A stretch of 60,998 bases of DNA from Microvirga arsenatis. Its GTDB lineage: Bacteria > Pseudomonadota > Alphaproteobacteria > Rhizobiales > Beijerinckiaceae. The stretch's first letter is position 1. The number at the start of each line of letters is the position of its first letter. Positions 1 through 7,658 of this stretch are shown in pieces. Below the pieces are notes generated by a model. That model saw nothing but the letters and a program-made list of their open reading frames with translations, searched no databases and was not told the DNA's origin. The stretch spans positions 1-60,998 of the forward strand of contig NZ_JAAAXJ010000018.1 of NCBI RefSeq assembly GCF_009910705.1, in the 5' to 3' direction. A program made the translations under genes and the position numbers.

Positions 1-62
1 AGGGTCCGTCATGGCGTGGTCTCCAATGGGACCCTGGCGCTCCAACGCCCGAATCCCGTTTT

Positions 63-650
63 GTGGGCTTCAACACCCGGAGACTACGCCACCCTCTCAA
101 AAGTCCACCACATCCCAGACGGCACCCGTGGGAGTTCGCGTCAATTCTGATCTATGGCGTCAGCCTTCTGACGGCTCTCACTGTCTCGGCTCTGTATAAC
201 CTTTGGCCAGTCTCATCCGTCAAATGGATGCTGAGACGGTTTGATCATTCGGCCATCTACCTCCTGATTGCCGGCACTTATACGCCGTTCATCACTCAAA
301 TGAAGGCGAACGCGGAGTCTCTGGCACTGTTGCTCGGTATCTGGCTTACTTCATTTGTAGGAATCCTCCTCAAACTCCGCTTTCCAGGCCGTTTCGACCG
401 GCTCTCGATCCTGCTCTACATGTTCCTGGGATGGAGCGGCGTGATGACTTATGAATCCTTCTTCGGCGCACTTCCAGGATCCACCCTGTGGCTTCTTGCC
501 ATCGGCGGCAGTCTCTACACGGTCGGCGTAGTGTTCCATCTCTGGGATGACCTGCGCTTTCAGAATGCTGTCTGGCATGGCTTCGTCCTTGTCGCGGCAG
601 CCTGCCACTATGGGGCCGTGCTCGATTGCATGGTGCTTGCCCAAGCCTGA
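63..650 (+). CDS. Hemolysin III / YqfA-type (PAQR) membrane protein, N-terminus incomplete
   Basis: The protein from about residue 25 matches the HlyIII/YqfA family: a membrane segment, then the motif FDHSAIYLLIAGTYTPF, further hydrophobic helices, and a closing NAVWHGFVL motif followed by CHYGAVL. The conserved histidines and the aspartate of the family's predicted metal site are present. Family members are integral inner-membrane proteins of about 200-220 residues; their role in bacteria is poorly defined. The first two usual helices are missing. The reading frame is open to the window edge, but residues before about 25 are Arg/Pro-rich and do not look like the family, so a frameshift or rearrangement near position 125 is likely. 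The GTG at 63 is only the first possible in-frame start. Probably a 5'-damaged gene. Confidence 0.7.
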   Translation: MGFNTRRLRHPLKSPPHPRRHPWEFASILIYGVSLLTALTVSALYNLWPVSSVKWMLRRFDHSAIYLLIAGTYTPFITQMKANAESLALLLGIWLTSFVGILLKLRFPGRFDRLSILLYMFLGWSGVMTYESFFGALPGSTLWLLAIGGSLYTVGVVFHLWDDLRFQNAVWHGFVLVAAACHYGAVLDCMVLAQA

Positions 651-837
651 CGTGCGTCATGACGGAGCACAATCAGCCTGGACTTGCGATTTGCTCCTGG
701 TCACCAAGTCCGTACTGTTGCGTAGGGAGGCAAGGCGCTCCACGTCTTCTTGATCGGTTAGCATTGTCCGTCGTCGGAGTTTTTGAGACAGCGGGCGCTT
801 TGAGCTAAGGGAGACTCTGGCTCATCCGGGCTGCAGA

Positions 838-1065
838 TTAAGCGACCTGCCTCTGGTGCTGCAAGCGGCGGCTTTGGATGGTCTGCCGCTTGATCCTTTT
901 GCGTTGCTTCAGAATGGCCTGTCCGCGTCCGAAGGAGACGTCGGCAGGCGTGAGATCGTCGAGGTTCTCGTGGTAACGCCGGTGACTGTCATGCGCCACA
1001 ACGGCCTCGGTCTGCGCCTCCAAACCACCCGGCAGAAAGGAGTTCTCCAGCCGAACCCAGTTCCA
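838..1065 (-). mobile_element. IS3-family transposase OrfB, C-terminal fragment
   Basis: Reading leftward from about 1065, the translation has LENSFLPGGLEAQ, then HRRYHENLDDLTPADVSFGRG, then a basic tail ending in RRLQHQRQVA. This is the C-terminal end of the rve integrase domain of IS3-family OrfB proteins, whose consensus has HYNHRRYHE...LTPADVYFG. Only the last 75 or so residues remain. The DDE aspartates are absent and no upstream OrfA is visible, so it cannot transpose. A close relative of the same fragment lies at 27246-27460 on the other strand. Confidence 0.75.
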
Positions 1066-1459
1066 GACCCGCATGGGGCAGAGCCGCCGATCCTCCAGAG
1101 CCTCAGGGCCGCCGGGCTGGTCGAGATCGACACCTGTAGAAAGTGGCCCTCGCGAGGCGGTCGAGCCCACGGACGCGGACTGCTCCGTGAGGGCACCGCT
1201 GACGGGAACAACCATCGTCCAGCCGAGCAGGTTGGGCTTGGCTCGCCACAAGACGTGCGGCTGCCAAACCACCTACTGCGTCTGTTAGTGCCGGTGGGCT
1301 ATTGATCGGATTGCTCGTGCGGCTTTGACGGCTGTGGGCACCGATCGATCGCGAGAAATTATCATAGTGGCCCATGGGGACTGCTATGGAACTCAGCCGT
1401 TGGCAGCGTCATTCCCAAGCCTATGCATTGAGATAGAGGCATCGATCCAGAGGGAGGTT
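1066..1459. other. Non-coding or unrecognised stretch upstream of the PilZ gene
   Basis: Several overlapping open frames exist on both strands, but none has a convincing ribosome-binding site or a recognisable family. The left half may be scrambled sequence next to the IS3 relic. The last bases hold the Shine-Dalgarno sequence of the PilZ gene. Confidence 0.4.
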
Positions 1460-1729
1460 ATGTCTAGGCAGGGCGAGCGCCGCGCACATCATCGGCGGCC
1501 AACGTCACTCAGGGCACAGGTTCTGCAGGGGATCGGATCGCTAGGCTTGAGTTGTACCGTTCGCGACATCTCGGCAGGTGGGGCTGGATTAATCTTCGCA
1601 GAACCGACCGAGCTGCCGGCAATGTTTGTCCTATCCGTACCCGATCTGGACCTTATAGTTGCGGCTCACCTGAGATGGAGCCGGGACGGGCGACATGGTG
1701 TATCGTTCGTATGGCCGCAGCATCAGTAG
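1460..1729 (+). CDS. PilZ-domain protein, probable c-di-GMP receptor
   Basis: An 89-residue single-domain protein. It carries both PilZ signature elements: an Arg-rich RRxxxRR-type N-terminal motif (residues 7-13) and DISAGGAG (residues 36-43), which fits the (D/N)xSxxG motif that contacts cyclic di-GMP. Start ATG 1460 was chosen because a strong GAGGGAGG ribosome-binding site lies just upstream; longer in-frame starts exist but add non-PilZ sequence. Stand-alone PilZ proteins typically act as cytosolic c-di-GMP effectors that control motility, exopolysaccharide or secretion through partner proteins. The window also encodes a GGDEF-EAL enzyme at 27603-30005. The target is unknown. Confidence 0.85.
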   Translation: MSRQGERRAHHRRPTSLRAQVLQGIGSLGLSCTVRDISAGGAGLIFAEPTELPAMFVLSVPDLDLIVAAHLRWSRDGRHGVSFVWPQHQ

Positions 1730-1760
1730 CGCGCAAGTAGGCACTTACCAAGGAGACCCT

Positions 1761-2024
1761 ATGGCGAGAAAACCGCAAGACGAGGAAGCTCAAACCGATA
1801 CCAAGGCTCAGGCCAGCACCCCTCAAATCGACCGGCTTGAGAGCCTTGCCAACACGGCTGCGACAGCCGCTCAGGCGAGGCAGTGGCGAGCCCGCCAATA
1901 TGGCCTACGGGAGCAGGAAGAGGCCTCGGAGGTGCGCTCTCTGAAGCATGATGCAGAGGCCCGAGCACAGGCCGAGGCGGCGATGAAGCGGATGATGGCC
2001 AACCCCAAAGGCAAGCGTCGCTAG
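1761..2024 (+). CDS. Small charged alanine-rich protein of unknown function
   Basis: An 87-residue protein with start ATG 1761 preceded by AAGGAG at a suitable distance. It is rich in Ala, Gln, Glu, Lys and Arg, with no membrane segment and no Cys. Residues about 30-80 look strongly helical and possibly coiled-coil, ending in a basic KGKRR tail. I do not recognise a family. It lies 31 bp downstream of the PilZ gene on the same strand and could be co-transcribed with it. The clear ribosome-binding site and absence of overlap argue that it is a real gene. Confidence 0.55.
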   Translation: MARKPQDEEAQTDTKAQASTPQIDRLESLANTAATAAQARQWRARQYGLREQEEASEVRSLKHDAEARAQAEAAMKRMMANPKGKRR

Positions 2025-2126
2025 TTCAATGCTGAGGGTGCGATTAGCGGACCGTCTAACCTTCGCTGGCCATGGTCCGGCCCTTCGCCCGTGCAAGGGA
2101 GTGCAGCGTAACATAGGAGTTCTACA

Positions 2127-2399
2127 ATGGCAGAAGCCTCCAAAACCAAGAGGCCGAACGCAGCTCTCGCAACGCCACTGCAGCCCACTAACGATCTTGC
2201 CGCTATTGTTGGATCGTCTCCCCTGCTCCGCACGGAAATAGTGAGTAAGGTGTGGGCGTACATCAAGGCTAATAACCTCCAGAGCCCTGCGAACGAGCGC
2301 TAAATCCTGGCAGTTGACAAGCTGCGTCGGGTCTTTGGTGGCAAGGACAAGGTCAGCATGTTTGAGATGAACGAGCACTTCGCCCAGCACCTCTCTTAA
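2127..2399 (+). pseudogene. SWIB/MDM2-domain protein with an in-frame TAA
   Basis: From ATG 2127 (GGAG at 2115-2118) the frame encodes MAEASKTKRPNA..., then a SWIB domain: SPLLRTEIVSKVWAYIKANNLQ up to the region around residue 58. Codon 59 is TAA (2301-2303), and the same frame continues with DKLRRVFGG and SMFEMNEHFAQHLS before the real stop at 2397-2399. The second half is unmistakably the rest of the SWIB domain, so one substitution (for example GAA to TAA in the usual REIL context) splits a 90-residue gene. Bacterial SWIB proteins are small, occur in chlamydiae and alphaproteobacteria, and are thought to be DNA-associated. Either a recent nonsense mutation, an assembly error or read-through explains this. 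Confidence 0.8.
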
Positions 2400-2528
2400 C
2401 CTTCCGTTATTAGGGCACGCTGACCTGCACGAATTGTTAGGCTTAGTTGTCTGACGATGCGGGCAACGCGCGTATTGCGTATGCCCGTACATTTTCCATA
2501 GCTCCCAATGCTTGGAGCCGGCCCTAGC

Positions 2529-2562
2529 TGAGAGCCCTTCCCCTCTCGGCCGGGGCTTTTTC
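2529..2562 (+). terminator. Probable Rho-independent terminator after the SWIB gene
   Basis: AGCCC at 2533-2537 pairs with GGGCT at 2553-2557 and is followed by a run of T residues. It lies about 130 bp downstream of the SWIB stop codon. The stem is short, so confidence is moderate. Confidence 0.45.
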
Positions 2563-2587
2563 CTTCGTCATTTGCCGGTCGATGGCA

Positions 2588-2784
2588 CGAGACCGTTTTG
2601 AGGCGCGTGAACCATTTGAGGCTGTTCATCTGCTGGAGCGGCTACCAAATGTGCCCGCCTGGGTGGTGGCGGATTGCGGCTATTCCAGTCACAGCTTCCA
2701 CAAGCGCATCTGAAGCAGTGGAACCGCGGTTGTACGTCAGATGCGTTGCACGTATTTCAGCCGCGCAGCGAAGAGCTGCCGATA
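2588..2784 (+). pseudogene. IS5-family transposase fragment
   Basis: One frame reads FEAVHLLERLPNVPAWVV, then ADCGYSSHSFHKRI followed by a stop (TGA) and about 20 more residues. The VAD-x-GYSSH block is the region around the second catalytic Asp in IS5/IS4-type DDE transposases, where the intact form is VVADRGYSSHxFRxRIW. Both ends are missing and the frame is broken, so this is a relic. It does not join the IS5-type fragment at 33208, which keeps a different part of a transposase from this broad family. Confidence 0.65.
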
Positions 2785-2810
2785 ATGAATAACAACGTAA
2801 GGGAAATTCG

Positions 2811-3075
2811 ATGAATGTTAGTCATGCACAGCTCGCGATCCTCAAGCTGCTGGAGGTAGGGCCGGCGAGACGGGTCTACAGAACAACGCGTATGGGCGAC
2901 TCCTCCTGGGTGCATTCGGGCAGACCATCTCCGATCACTCAGGCGCTGCACCGTCTTCTTCATGGTCGGATATGCGACCGTGAGTGAGGCCGATAAGGAT
3001 TCTGCGTTGATCACTGAACGGGGTTTGGCGGTTCTCGGTGAGAGAGATTCCTCAAGCCTGAGAATGGCTGCATAG
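2811..3075 (+). pseudogene. Frameshifted small winged-helix-like protein
   Basis: From ATG 2811 (AAGGGA upstream) the frame gives MNVSHAQLAILKLLEVGPAR... and reaches a stop at 2985-2987 after 58 codons. A different frame starting just before that stop continues with SEADKDSALITERGLAVLGE and ends at 3073-3075. The combined 88-residue product has the layout of a small winged helix: a leading ILKLLE helix, a recognition-helix-like ITQALHRLLHGRI, and a wing ending ITERGLAVL as in MarR/PadR-like regulators. The total length is 265 bp, one base over a multiple of three, consistent with a single inserted base. No known family was recognised, so the winged-helix reading is an inference. Confidence 0.5.
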
Positions 3076-3142
3076 GGCGCCCCCAGAACCGTCTCGATGA
3101 GGTAGGTTATTTCAATGGCCGACGCGATTTAGTAACAAAAAG

Positions 3143-3172
3143 AAATGGGGCCTGAGCGACCCCTCATTTTTC
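3143..3172 (+). terminator. Probable Rho-independent terminator
   Basis: AAATGGGG and CCCCTCATTT form an imperfect stem flanking CTGAGCGA, followed by T residues. It lies about 70 bp after the winged-helix-like pseudogene and would end its transcript. Confidence 0.5.
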
Positions 3173-3628
3173 GCCCGTTACCTTTCGAGCTTAGGATGTG
3201 TGTATCCTTATCGACTGGGGCCGTTAGCATCTGAGCGCGTCGCCTTTGATCGAAGGGAACGATGATGCTGACAGGCATGCCGTTGACGTAAATTATCAAT
3301 CCACCTCAGATTTGAGCTGCAACTCTCCAGGCGCGAGAAGCGCTAGCCACGCCCGCAGCAGCTGCGCCATCATGAAATGCCGAAGGTGTGCTGAGGGTCT
3401 TGTGGCCAGGGTGATGTTTCATCAGCGATGAGCATAAAGACTTTGCGATGTTCCGTAAGTCCCCTCGCCCGAGCTCCGGGGCAATTTTCCTACTTTTTTG
3501 AGGAACACACACGCTGGCGCCCATATCCTTTTGCGCAAGGCCCCTCCCGGTCAGAACTGTTTAATATGGTCGGCCTCGGCGGTCCTTAGCGCGCCTCAAT
3601 GTGGAGCCGCCGAAAGATGGAGGCATCC
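3173..3628. other. No supported gene
   Basis: Short open frames occur on both strands, but none has a convincing start, ribosome-binding site or family. The last bases hold the GGAGG ribosome-binding site of the next gene. Confidence 0.4.
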
Positions 3629-3907
3629 ATGTTGTTTGTTGTCATTGGCAAGCCAAAGGCTGCGAGTACAGGCAAGGAACGGATCGCCCGCCGCATGAGC
3701 TGGCAATATCCTGCGGGTATGCAGATGGTTGCAGAATACTGGCCGATGTCCACTGAGGTGGCGGTGGCCGCGGCGGATCATGTGGCCTCAATCATGCAGG
3801 CAATCGTGGATTGGGATGATGTCTTTGACTTGTCCGTCGTGCCCGCAATGACAGCCGAGCAAGGTCTGGAAATGGCGAAGCAGATGCAGACCGGCACCTC
3901 CGCCTGA
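3629..3907 (+). CDS. DUF3303-like small protein
   Basis: A 92-residue protein starting MLFVVIGKPKA at ATG 3629, preceded by GGAGG. It resembles DUF3303-type ferredoxin-like-fold proteins: a first strand MLFVVIG, then the conserved QYPAGMQMVAEYWP segment, an alternating strand with EVAVA, and DDVFDLSVVPAMTAEQGLE. Such proteins are about 90-100 residues, cytosolic and of unknown function. A longer in-frame start at 3599 lacks a ribosome-binding site. It lies 36 bp upstream of the cupin gene on the same strand, so the two may form a short operon. Confidence 0.65.
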   Translation: MLFVVIGKPKAASTGKERIARRMSWQYPAGMQMVAEYWPMSTEVAVAAADHVASIMQAIVDWDDVFDLSVVPAMTAEQGLEMAKQMQTGTSA

Positions 3908-3943
3908 GCCAACCAGCTCCGCATGTGACGTGAGGAGAATACG

Positions 3944-4393
3944 ATGCGCGACGAGCTCTCTGGCCCTGGTGTTCACGAGTGGTTGGGTGTGCGCTACAAG
4001 ACGATCCTCACTTCCGCCGAGACGGGTGGAGCGATGGCCATCGTGGACAGCATAAGCCCAGCCGGCAGCGGCCCTCCTCGGCATGTTCATGAGCGCGAGG
4101 ACGAGGCCTTCGTCCTCCTGACTGGAGAGTGCGAGTTCTGGCTTGAGGGCCAGACCTTTAGAAGGGGAGCGGGCAAGGCAGTCTTCATCCCACGTGGGCG
4201 TGAACACACGTTCCGGGTTGTGGGAGATCAACCCTGCCGTCATCTGGTCGTTCTTACGCCCGGCGGGTTTGAGAGCTTCTTCGCGGATATGGCGCAAGGT
4301 GGCTTTCGTATTCCTGAGGACATGGAGCAGATCGGCGCCTCAGCGGCGCGGCACAACCTGCGCTTTACTGGCCCTCCACTCGGAGCTGAGTGA
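3944..4393 (+). CDS. Cupin-domain protein
   Basis: A 149-residue single-cupin protein with GAGGAG upstream of ATG 3944. The first cupin motif is visible as PPRHVHEREDE: His47, His49 and Glu54 are the expected metal ligands. The second motif supplies His88 in PRGREHTF. The C-terminus holds about 45 extra residues (GGFESFFADMA...), as in cupins related to quercetinase-like or mannose-6-phosphate-isomerase-like proteins. The substrate cannot be told from sequence. It may be co-transcribed with the DUF3303-like gene before it. Confidence 0.8.
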   Translation: MRDELSGPGVHEWLGVRYKTILTSAETGGAMAIVDSISPAGSGPPRHVHEREDEAFVLLTGECEFWLEGQTFRRGAGKAVFIPRGREHTFRVVGDQPCRHLVVLTPGGFESFFADMAQGGFRIPEDMEQIGASAARHNLRFTGPPLGAE

Positions 4394-4627
4394 CCAGAAC
4401 TCTGCGTCTTGACTTGCGCCAGGCCCCCTCCCCTCAGCCGAGGTGCGGTCCGCCTCCTGGCCGGCCTGCTCGAGGGCCCGCGCCAGATCGCCGAGCGACT
4501 GGGTCACAGCCTGTCTGCCAGCCAGCTCGGCCCGTGATTGCTCAACCCGGTGCAGCAGTTCGCCCGGTGGAGTTTGGTCTGCTGTGGAGTCGGTGCCGGA
4601 GGTCGTGGGCTGATCGGAGGAGTTCAT
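4340..4627 (-). CDS. Possible small helical protein, uncertain
   Basis: A 95-residue frame starting at ATG 4627 reads MNSSDQPTTSGTDSTADQ, then a charged helical middle (RVEQSRAELAGRQAV, LARALEQAGQEADRT). The composition, a disordered N-terminus with a Leu/Ala/Glu heptad-like core, is plausible for a real protein. It has no good ribosome-binding site and overlaps the end of the convergent cupin gene by 54 bp. No family recognised. Confidence 0.3.
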   Translation of the reverse strand: MNSSDQPTTSGTDSTADQTPPGELLHRVEQSRAELAGRQAVTQSLGDLARALEQAGQEADRTSAEGRGPGASQDAEFWSLSSEWRASKAQVVPRR

Positions 4628-5146
4628 GGTCGGTAGAGGATGCAATCGCGGCAGTTGACAAGCAGGACCAGACCACCCGGCGGGCCGAGGCATCAACAAC
4701 GGCCAGACCCGCACCCGGTCACAAGTCCAATCCTCAGTGCCATACCACAAGCTCTGTTGGCTGGGGAGTTGGAGTCCCTGCAGGACGCCGAAACGCCGCA
4801 GGATGATCTCTTGGAGCCGTGCTTGATTTGGTGCGCCACCACCATAGCTCAAAGCCAACTTATGTTAATCGATGCAGGCGGCGATCCATTGTTACTTCGA
4901 CTACTCGAGATGCCGATGGTCCCGAAGACTCCTGTCGACCGCGTGCTCCTGTGCATCGTGCTGGCGGCAGCCTTCGTGGCCGGGCTGATCTGCTCTGAAC
5001 TCCCATGACCGGCCCACGCAGGCTCCACCTTCTCCGCTGCCCTGGATGAGCGGCGTGGAGCGCCCTGGGGCGCTTCCCCACATCCCCTAAATGGGTTCAT
5101 CCAGGCTAGACACTGGCCTGGTCTGCGCCTTCCGGACGAGGCGCTG
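4628..5146. other. No supported gene
   Basis: A frame at about 4860-5008 on the plus strand ends with a hydrophobic segment (VLLCIVLAAAFVAGLIC) that could be the end of a small membrane protein, but its upstream part has no usable start or ribosome-binding site. The minus-strand frames here are Arg/Ser/Gly-rich and look spurious. Confidence 0.35.
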
Positions 5147-5344
5147 CTAGCCGTCCTCTAAACAGCGGATGTGATACTGATACCCGGCATCGCCCACTGG
5201 GAGCAGACGCTCGACACGCCAGGTTCGATGCTCCTCCTGCTCGTCGAACGAGGTCACGAGGTGGAGGAAGCCTTCCGCCGCGTTCTGTGGGGCCGTTTTC
5301 GAATTGAAGTGAACGCGATCATCGACCTTGAAGCGGTGCGGCAT
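5147..5344 (-). CDS. Small conserved hypothetical protein
   Basis: A 65-residue protein starting MPHRFKVDDRVHF at ATG 5344, preceded on its strand by AGGGAAGG. The pattern RFKVDDRVHFNSK...RVERLLPVGDAGYQYHIRCLED resembles a short SH3-like beta-barrel family of alphaproteobacteria, in which a basic RFKVGxxVxF strand is followed by VxRLLPxxxxxxQYRI. The family has no assigned function; the fold suggestion is my inference. Upstream in-frame codons extend the frame but not the similarity. Confidence 0.6.
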   Translation of the reverse strand: MPHRFKVDDRVHFNSKTAPQNAAEGFLHLVTSFDEQEEHRTWRVERLLPVGDAGYQYHIRCLEDG

Positions 5345-5558
5345 CGTCCTTCCCTGAGCAAAGCATTCAACCTTGGCACCTGGCGCACCATCTCCCTGAA
5401 TCAAGGGCGGGTTAATCATTCCGGATCGCGGCTGCCGCTCAAGGCGGTGCAATGGTGGATCGGAAGCCGAAAGCACCGGGCTCGCCTCGATCTCGCCCTC
5501 ACCAAGCCTAAGTTCCGGATTTGCCTCAGCCGGCAAACCAGAGTGTCAGGGAGATCAG

Positions 5559-5936
5559 ATGCTCTTCGACTCGCCTCTTCCCCTCGAAGCGGTCCCGCAG
5601 CGGGCCAGGCGTGCCATTCTCGAGGTGTTCGACGGCCGCTGGCCGACGGTCCGGGAGGTCGCCCGGATCTCCGACAAGCAATGGCTTGCCACGCCGGGCG
5701 TGGGCGCGACTGTTTTGAGCGCCCTTCGCCAGGTTGCGCCCTCCGAGCATGAAGCGGACAATCGCCCCTGCACCTCCCGTCTGTCCGACGAGAAGCTGCT
5801 GGCGCGCCTCGAGCGCCTGCAGGACGAGCTTCGAAGCATAGAGCGGCTGGTCAGGGTCAGGCTCAGCGACCCACCACAAGGCGGGATCCGCGGCCGGCAG
5901 CCGAAGGCGCTCTCCGCTGGGTCACCGTTGGCTTGA
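5559..5936 (+). CDS. Helix-hairpin-helix-like small protein, unknown function
   Basis: A 125-residue protein with GGGAG upstream of ATG 5559. Residues 10-60 contain RRAILEVFDGRWPTVREVAR and WLATPGVGATVLSALRQV; the TPGVGxxxLxxL pattern is a helix-hairpin-helix as in RpoA C-terminal or RuvA-type DNA-binding units. Residues 70-105 form a probable coiled coil (LSDEKLLARLERLQDELRSIERLV). The last 20 residues are unordered. It probably binds DNA as an oligomer. Its end overlaps the convergent NepR-like gene by 15 bp. Confidence 0.6.
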   Translation: MLFDSPLPLEAVPQRARRAILEVFDGRWPTVREVARISDKQWLATPGVGATVLSALRQVAPSEHEADNRPCTSRLSDEKLLARLERLQDELRSIERLVRVRLSDPPQGGIRGRQPKALSAGSPLA

Positions 5937-6128
5937 GCGCACCGACATCCGTTCGGCGTCGTCGAGCTTCTCGACGAGAGCCATCAGCTGACGAGGATAA
6001 GCCTCTTTGAGAATGTCCGCATAGATGCCCTGGAGAAGGTGGCCTATCCCCGCCGCGGTCTGGCTCGGCGGCAGCTCAAGGGTGTTGGGAAGCCGCAGCC
6101 CCCGGATCTGCTCATCGTCAGCCAACAT
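5922..6128 (-). CDS. NepR-like anti-sigma factor
   Basis: From ATG 6128 the 68-residue product is MLADDEQIRGLRLPN..., then GIGHLLQGIYADILKEAYPRQ and LMALVEKLDDAE. This matches the NepR core, an amphipathic helix of type IGxxLRxxYxxxxxExVPxRLxxLLxxLexaE. NepR sequesters the extracytoplasmic sigma factor EcfG until phosphorylated PhyR titrates it, turning on the alphaproteobacterial general stress response. No phyR or ecfG is in the window, so this is an extra or orphan copy. The HWE-type kinase at 21027-24164 belongs to a class that often signals to PhyR. Upstream starts at 6152 and 6164 are possible; none has a strong ribosome-binding site. Confidence 0.6.
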   Translation of the reverse strand: MLADDEQIRGLRLPNTLELPPSQTAAGIGHLLQGIYADILKEAYPRQLMALVEKLDDAERMSVRSSQR

Positions 6129-6214
6129 GGCCCGGCTTCTCGGACCTAGCATTCCCCTTGCCATCGGGGAGCCAACCCCGCTGGACGGATCGGGCTTCAG
6201 CGTAGCCGCCGGTA

Positions 6215-6388
6215 TCAATCCTCTGCCTCGGAAGGCCTGCTCCGGAGCATGGCCCGGATCCTTCGCCAGAACCGTCTCTTGATGCGAGCAATCTCGCCAC
6301 GACGCCCTTTGACAATACGCTCGGATCGGCGCTGGAAAGCCTCCTACGCGTCACCGTTGGTTTTCGAGCGGATGCTGCGGCGGGCCAT
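6215..6388 (-). pseudogene. Short basic protein with an in-frame TAG
   Basis: ATG 6388 has a textbook GGAGGT ribosome-binding site six bases upstream. The frame reads MARRSIRSKTNGDA, then TAG (6344-6346), then continues EAFQRRSERIVKGRRGEIAR and on to a stop at 6215-6217. With the TAG read through the product would be 57 residues, highly basic and helical. The strong start signal and uninterrupted downstream frame suggest an intact gene hit by one nonsense mutation. No family recognised. It lies between the BrnA-like and NepR-like genes on the same strand. Confidence 0.5.
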
Positions 6389-6418
6389 AGCCTGACCTCC
6401 TGTTCCGGCTTCGTCGCC

Positions 6419-6661
6419 TCAGTCCTTACCGGCTGCCTTGCGGAGGGCTGCATTGATCCGGTCCTGCCAGCCCGGACCATCCTCCTGGAAGAACTCCAGC
6501 ACATCCTGATCAATCCGCAGGGTGACGGTCTCCTTCACGCCAGGGATCGCGGCAGCCTTCGGAGGACCCTCGATCGGCTTGGTCGTGGCCTTGTTGAAGG
6601 CTGCCTCAGCGGCCTTCAGTGGGTCGCTGGGGCGCCGTCCGCTTGGTGATCTCGACATCAT
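6419..6661 (-). CDS. BrnA-like antitoxin
   Basis: An 80-residue protein. The last 35 residues, VTLRIDQDVLEFFQEDGPGWQDRINAALRKAA, fit the BrnA/COG3514 family: a ribbon-helix-helix-like strand and helix with the hallmark GPGWQxRINAALR. The N-terminal 45 residues are basic and unordered. BrnA neutralises BrnT, a RelE-fold ribonuclease, and represses its own operon. The expected brnT should lie just upstream (positions above 6661 on this strand), but none of the three frames there shows a BrnT-like start (FxWDxxKxxxNxxKHG), so this is an orphan antitoxin or its toxin has decayed. Confidence 0.7.
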   Translation of the reverse strand: MMSRSPSGRRPSDPLKAAEAAFNKATTKPIEGPPKAAAIPGVKETVTLRIDQDVLEFFQEDGPGWQDRINAALRKAAGKD

Positions 6662-7658
6662 CTCTCTCCCATTTTCCTTCGATAATTCGCGAGAAGCGCC
6701 TCAACCACTGGACGATCCCGCGCCTTGTGGCTGCTCGGGCGGGAGCGCCGATCGTGCGCAAGATCCATGCAATCTATTTGGCTCGGTTCCGGTCCATGCC
6801 AAACAAAATCATCGGTGCCGCTCAGATAAAGCGGCGCGTACTGGCTGACCATCCTGATCTCAGCCTGTCTCACAAGTCTCTGAGCCTACCCCTCGACTTG
6901 AAGCGGCTCTGGATCGGCTGTTGCAGGGTATTCGGCATAGCCGAGGCGGATGAGATTACGGTTAAGCCAAACTATGAGCCATGAAGACAAGCCTGACTTG
7001 GCGACAATCGTCGACCTCAAACCGGCCTTCTCGTTCCAAGCTCCTGCATGACTTGTTGAAGATGCTCAGGTCATGAGGAGGAAAAAGCCATTTCAGGCGA
7101 CCTTCCGCTCCCGCGGCAGGATTTGACCCTTGGGACAGCACTGCTCCACCAAAGGCTCCAGCATGGCTCCTCCTCAAACAGGGCGAGCAAAACGCCTCCA
7201 GGTGCAAAGGGTTCAAGTCATAACAAGCCGTAGTATATATTTTCTCATCCCTGTTCTATATCAGGTCGTTAAGGTGCTATTGCTGGTGTTAGCGATGCAA
7301 GCTAAGAAGATATACTTCCTGACGAAGTGGAACCTGGGACCGGAGCACGTGAGCGGCTACTTTTTGTCAGGATTTTTCTAATGATACAACACTCAGCTTC
7401 ATGGTCCGGCGTATCGGTAGTTCCACCCAAAAACCAGAACGTCTCCATCGGCAGATGCCGGAAGCAGCCGGAATCTTTGCTCAAACGTGGAGCACCCGAA
7501 TTTCCGAAAGTCTGTAAACTTTACGGCCTAGCCCACTGCTGACGCTCGCCAAAAGCATTGCACTGATGTCGCACCAAACCAGAAGAACCTTTTCCTGTCT
7601 TTGAAGGCAAGGTATGTATCACCGCGGGAAAGAACTGCTTCCCTTGGGGTGAAAAGGC
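6662..7658. other. About 1 kb without a supported gene
   Basis: The left third (6662-6960) may hold decayed remains of the missing BrnT toxin; open frames there are mutually inconsistent. The middle is AT-richer than its surroundings around 7225-7320. The end (7382-7658) is the leader of the RTX gene. No promoter is convincing. Confidence 0.4.

Noticed and set aside
4861..5008. A small membrane protein ending VLLCIVLAAAFVAGLIC
   Set aside because: No start codon with a ribosome-binding site and no family. The hydrophobic segment alone is not enough.
4340..5100. Several minus-strand reading frames across 4340-5100
   Set aside because: Apart from one uncertain 95-residue frame, they are Arg/Ser/Gly-rich, lack start signals and mirror GC-rich sequence on the other strand.
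6662..6960. A BrnT toxin gene upstream of the BrnA-like gene
   Set aside because: All three frames on the correct strand were read. None shows the FxWDxxK start or the C-terminal ISARxxxxxE motif in one frame, so only decayed remains can be suspected.
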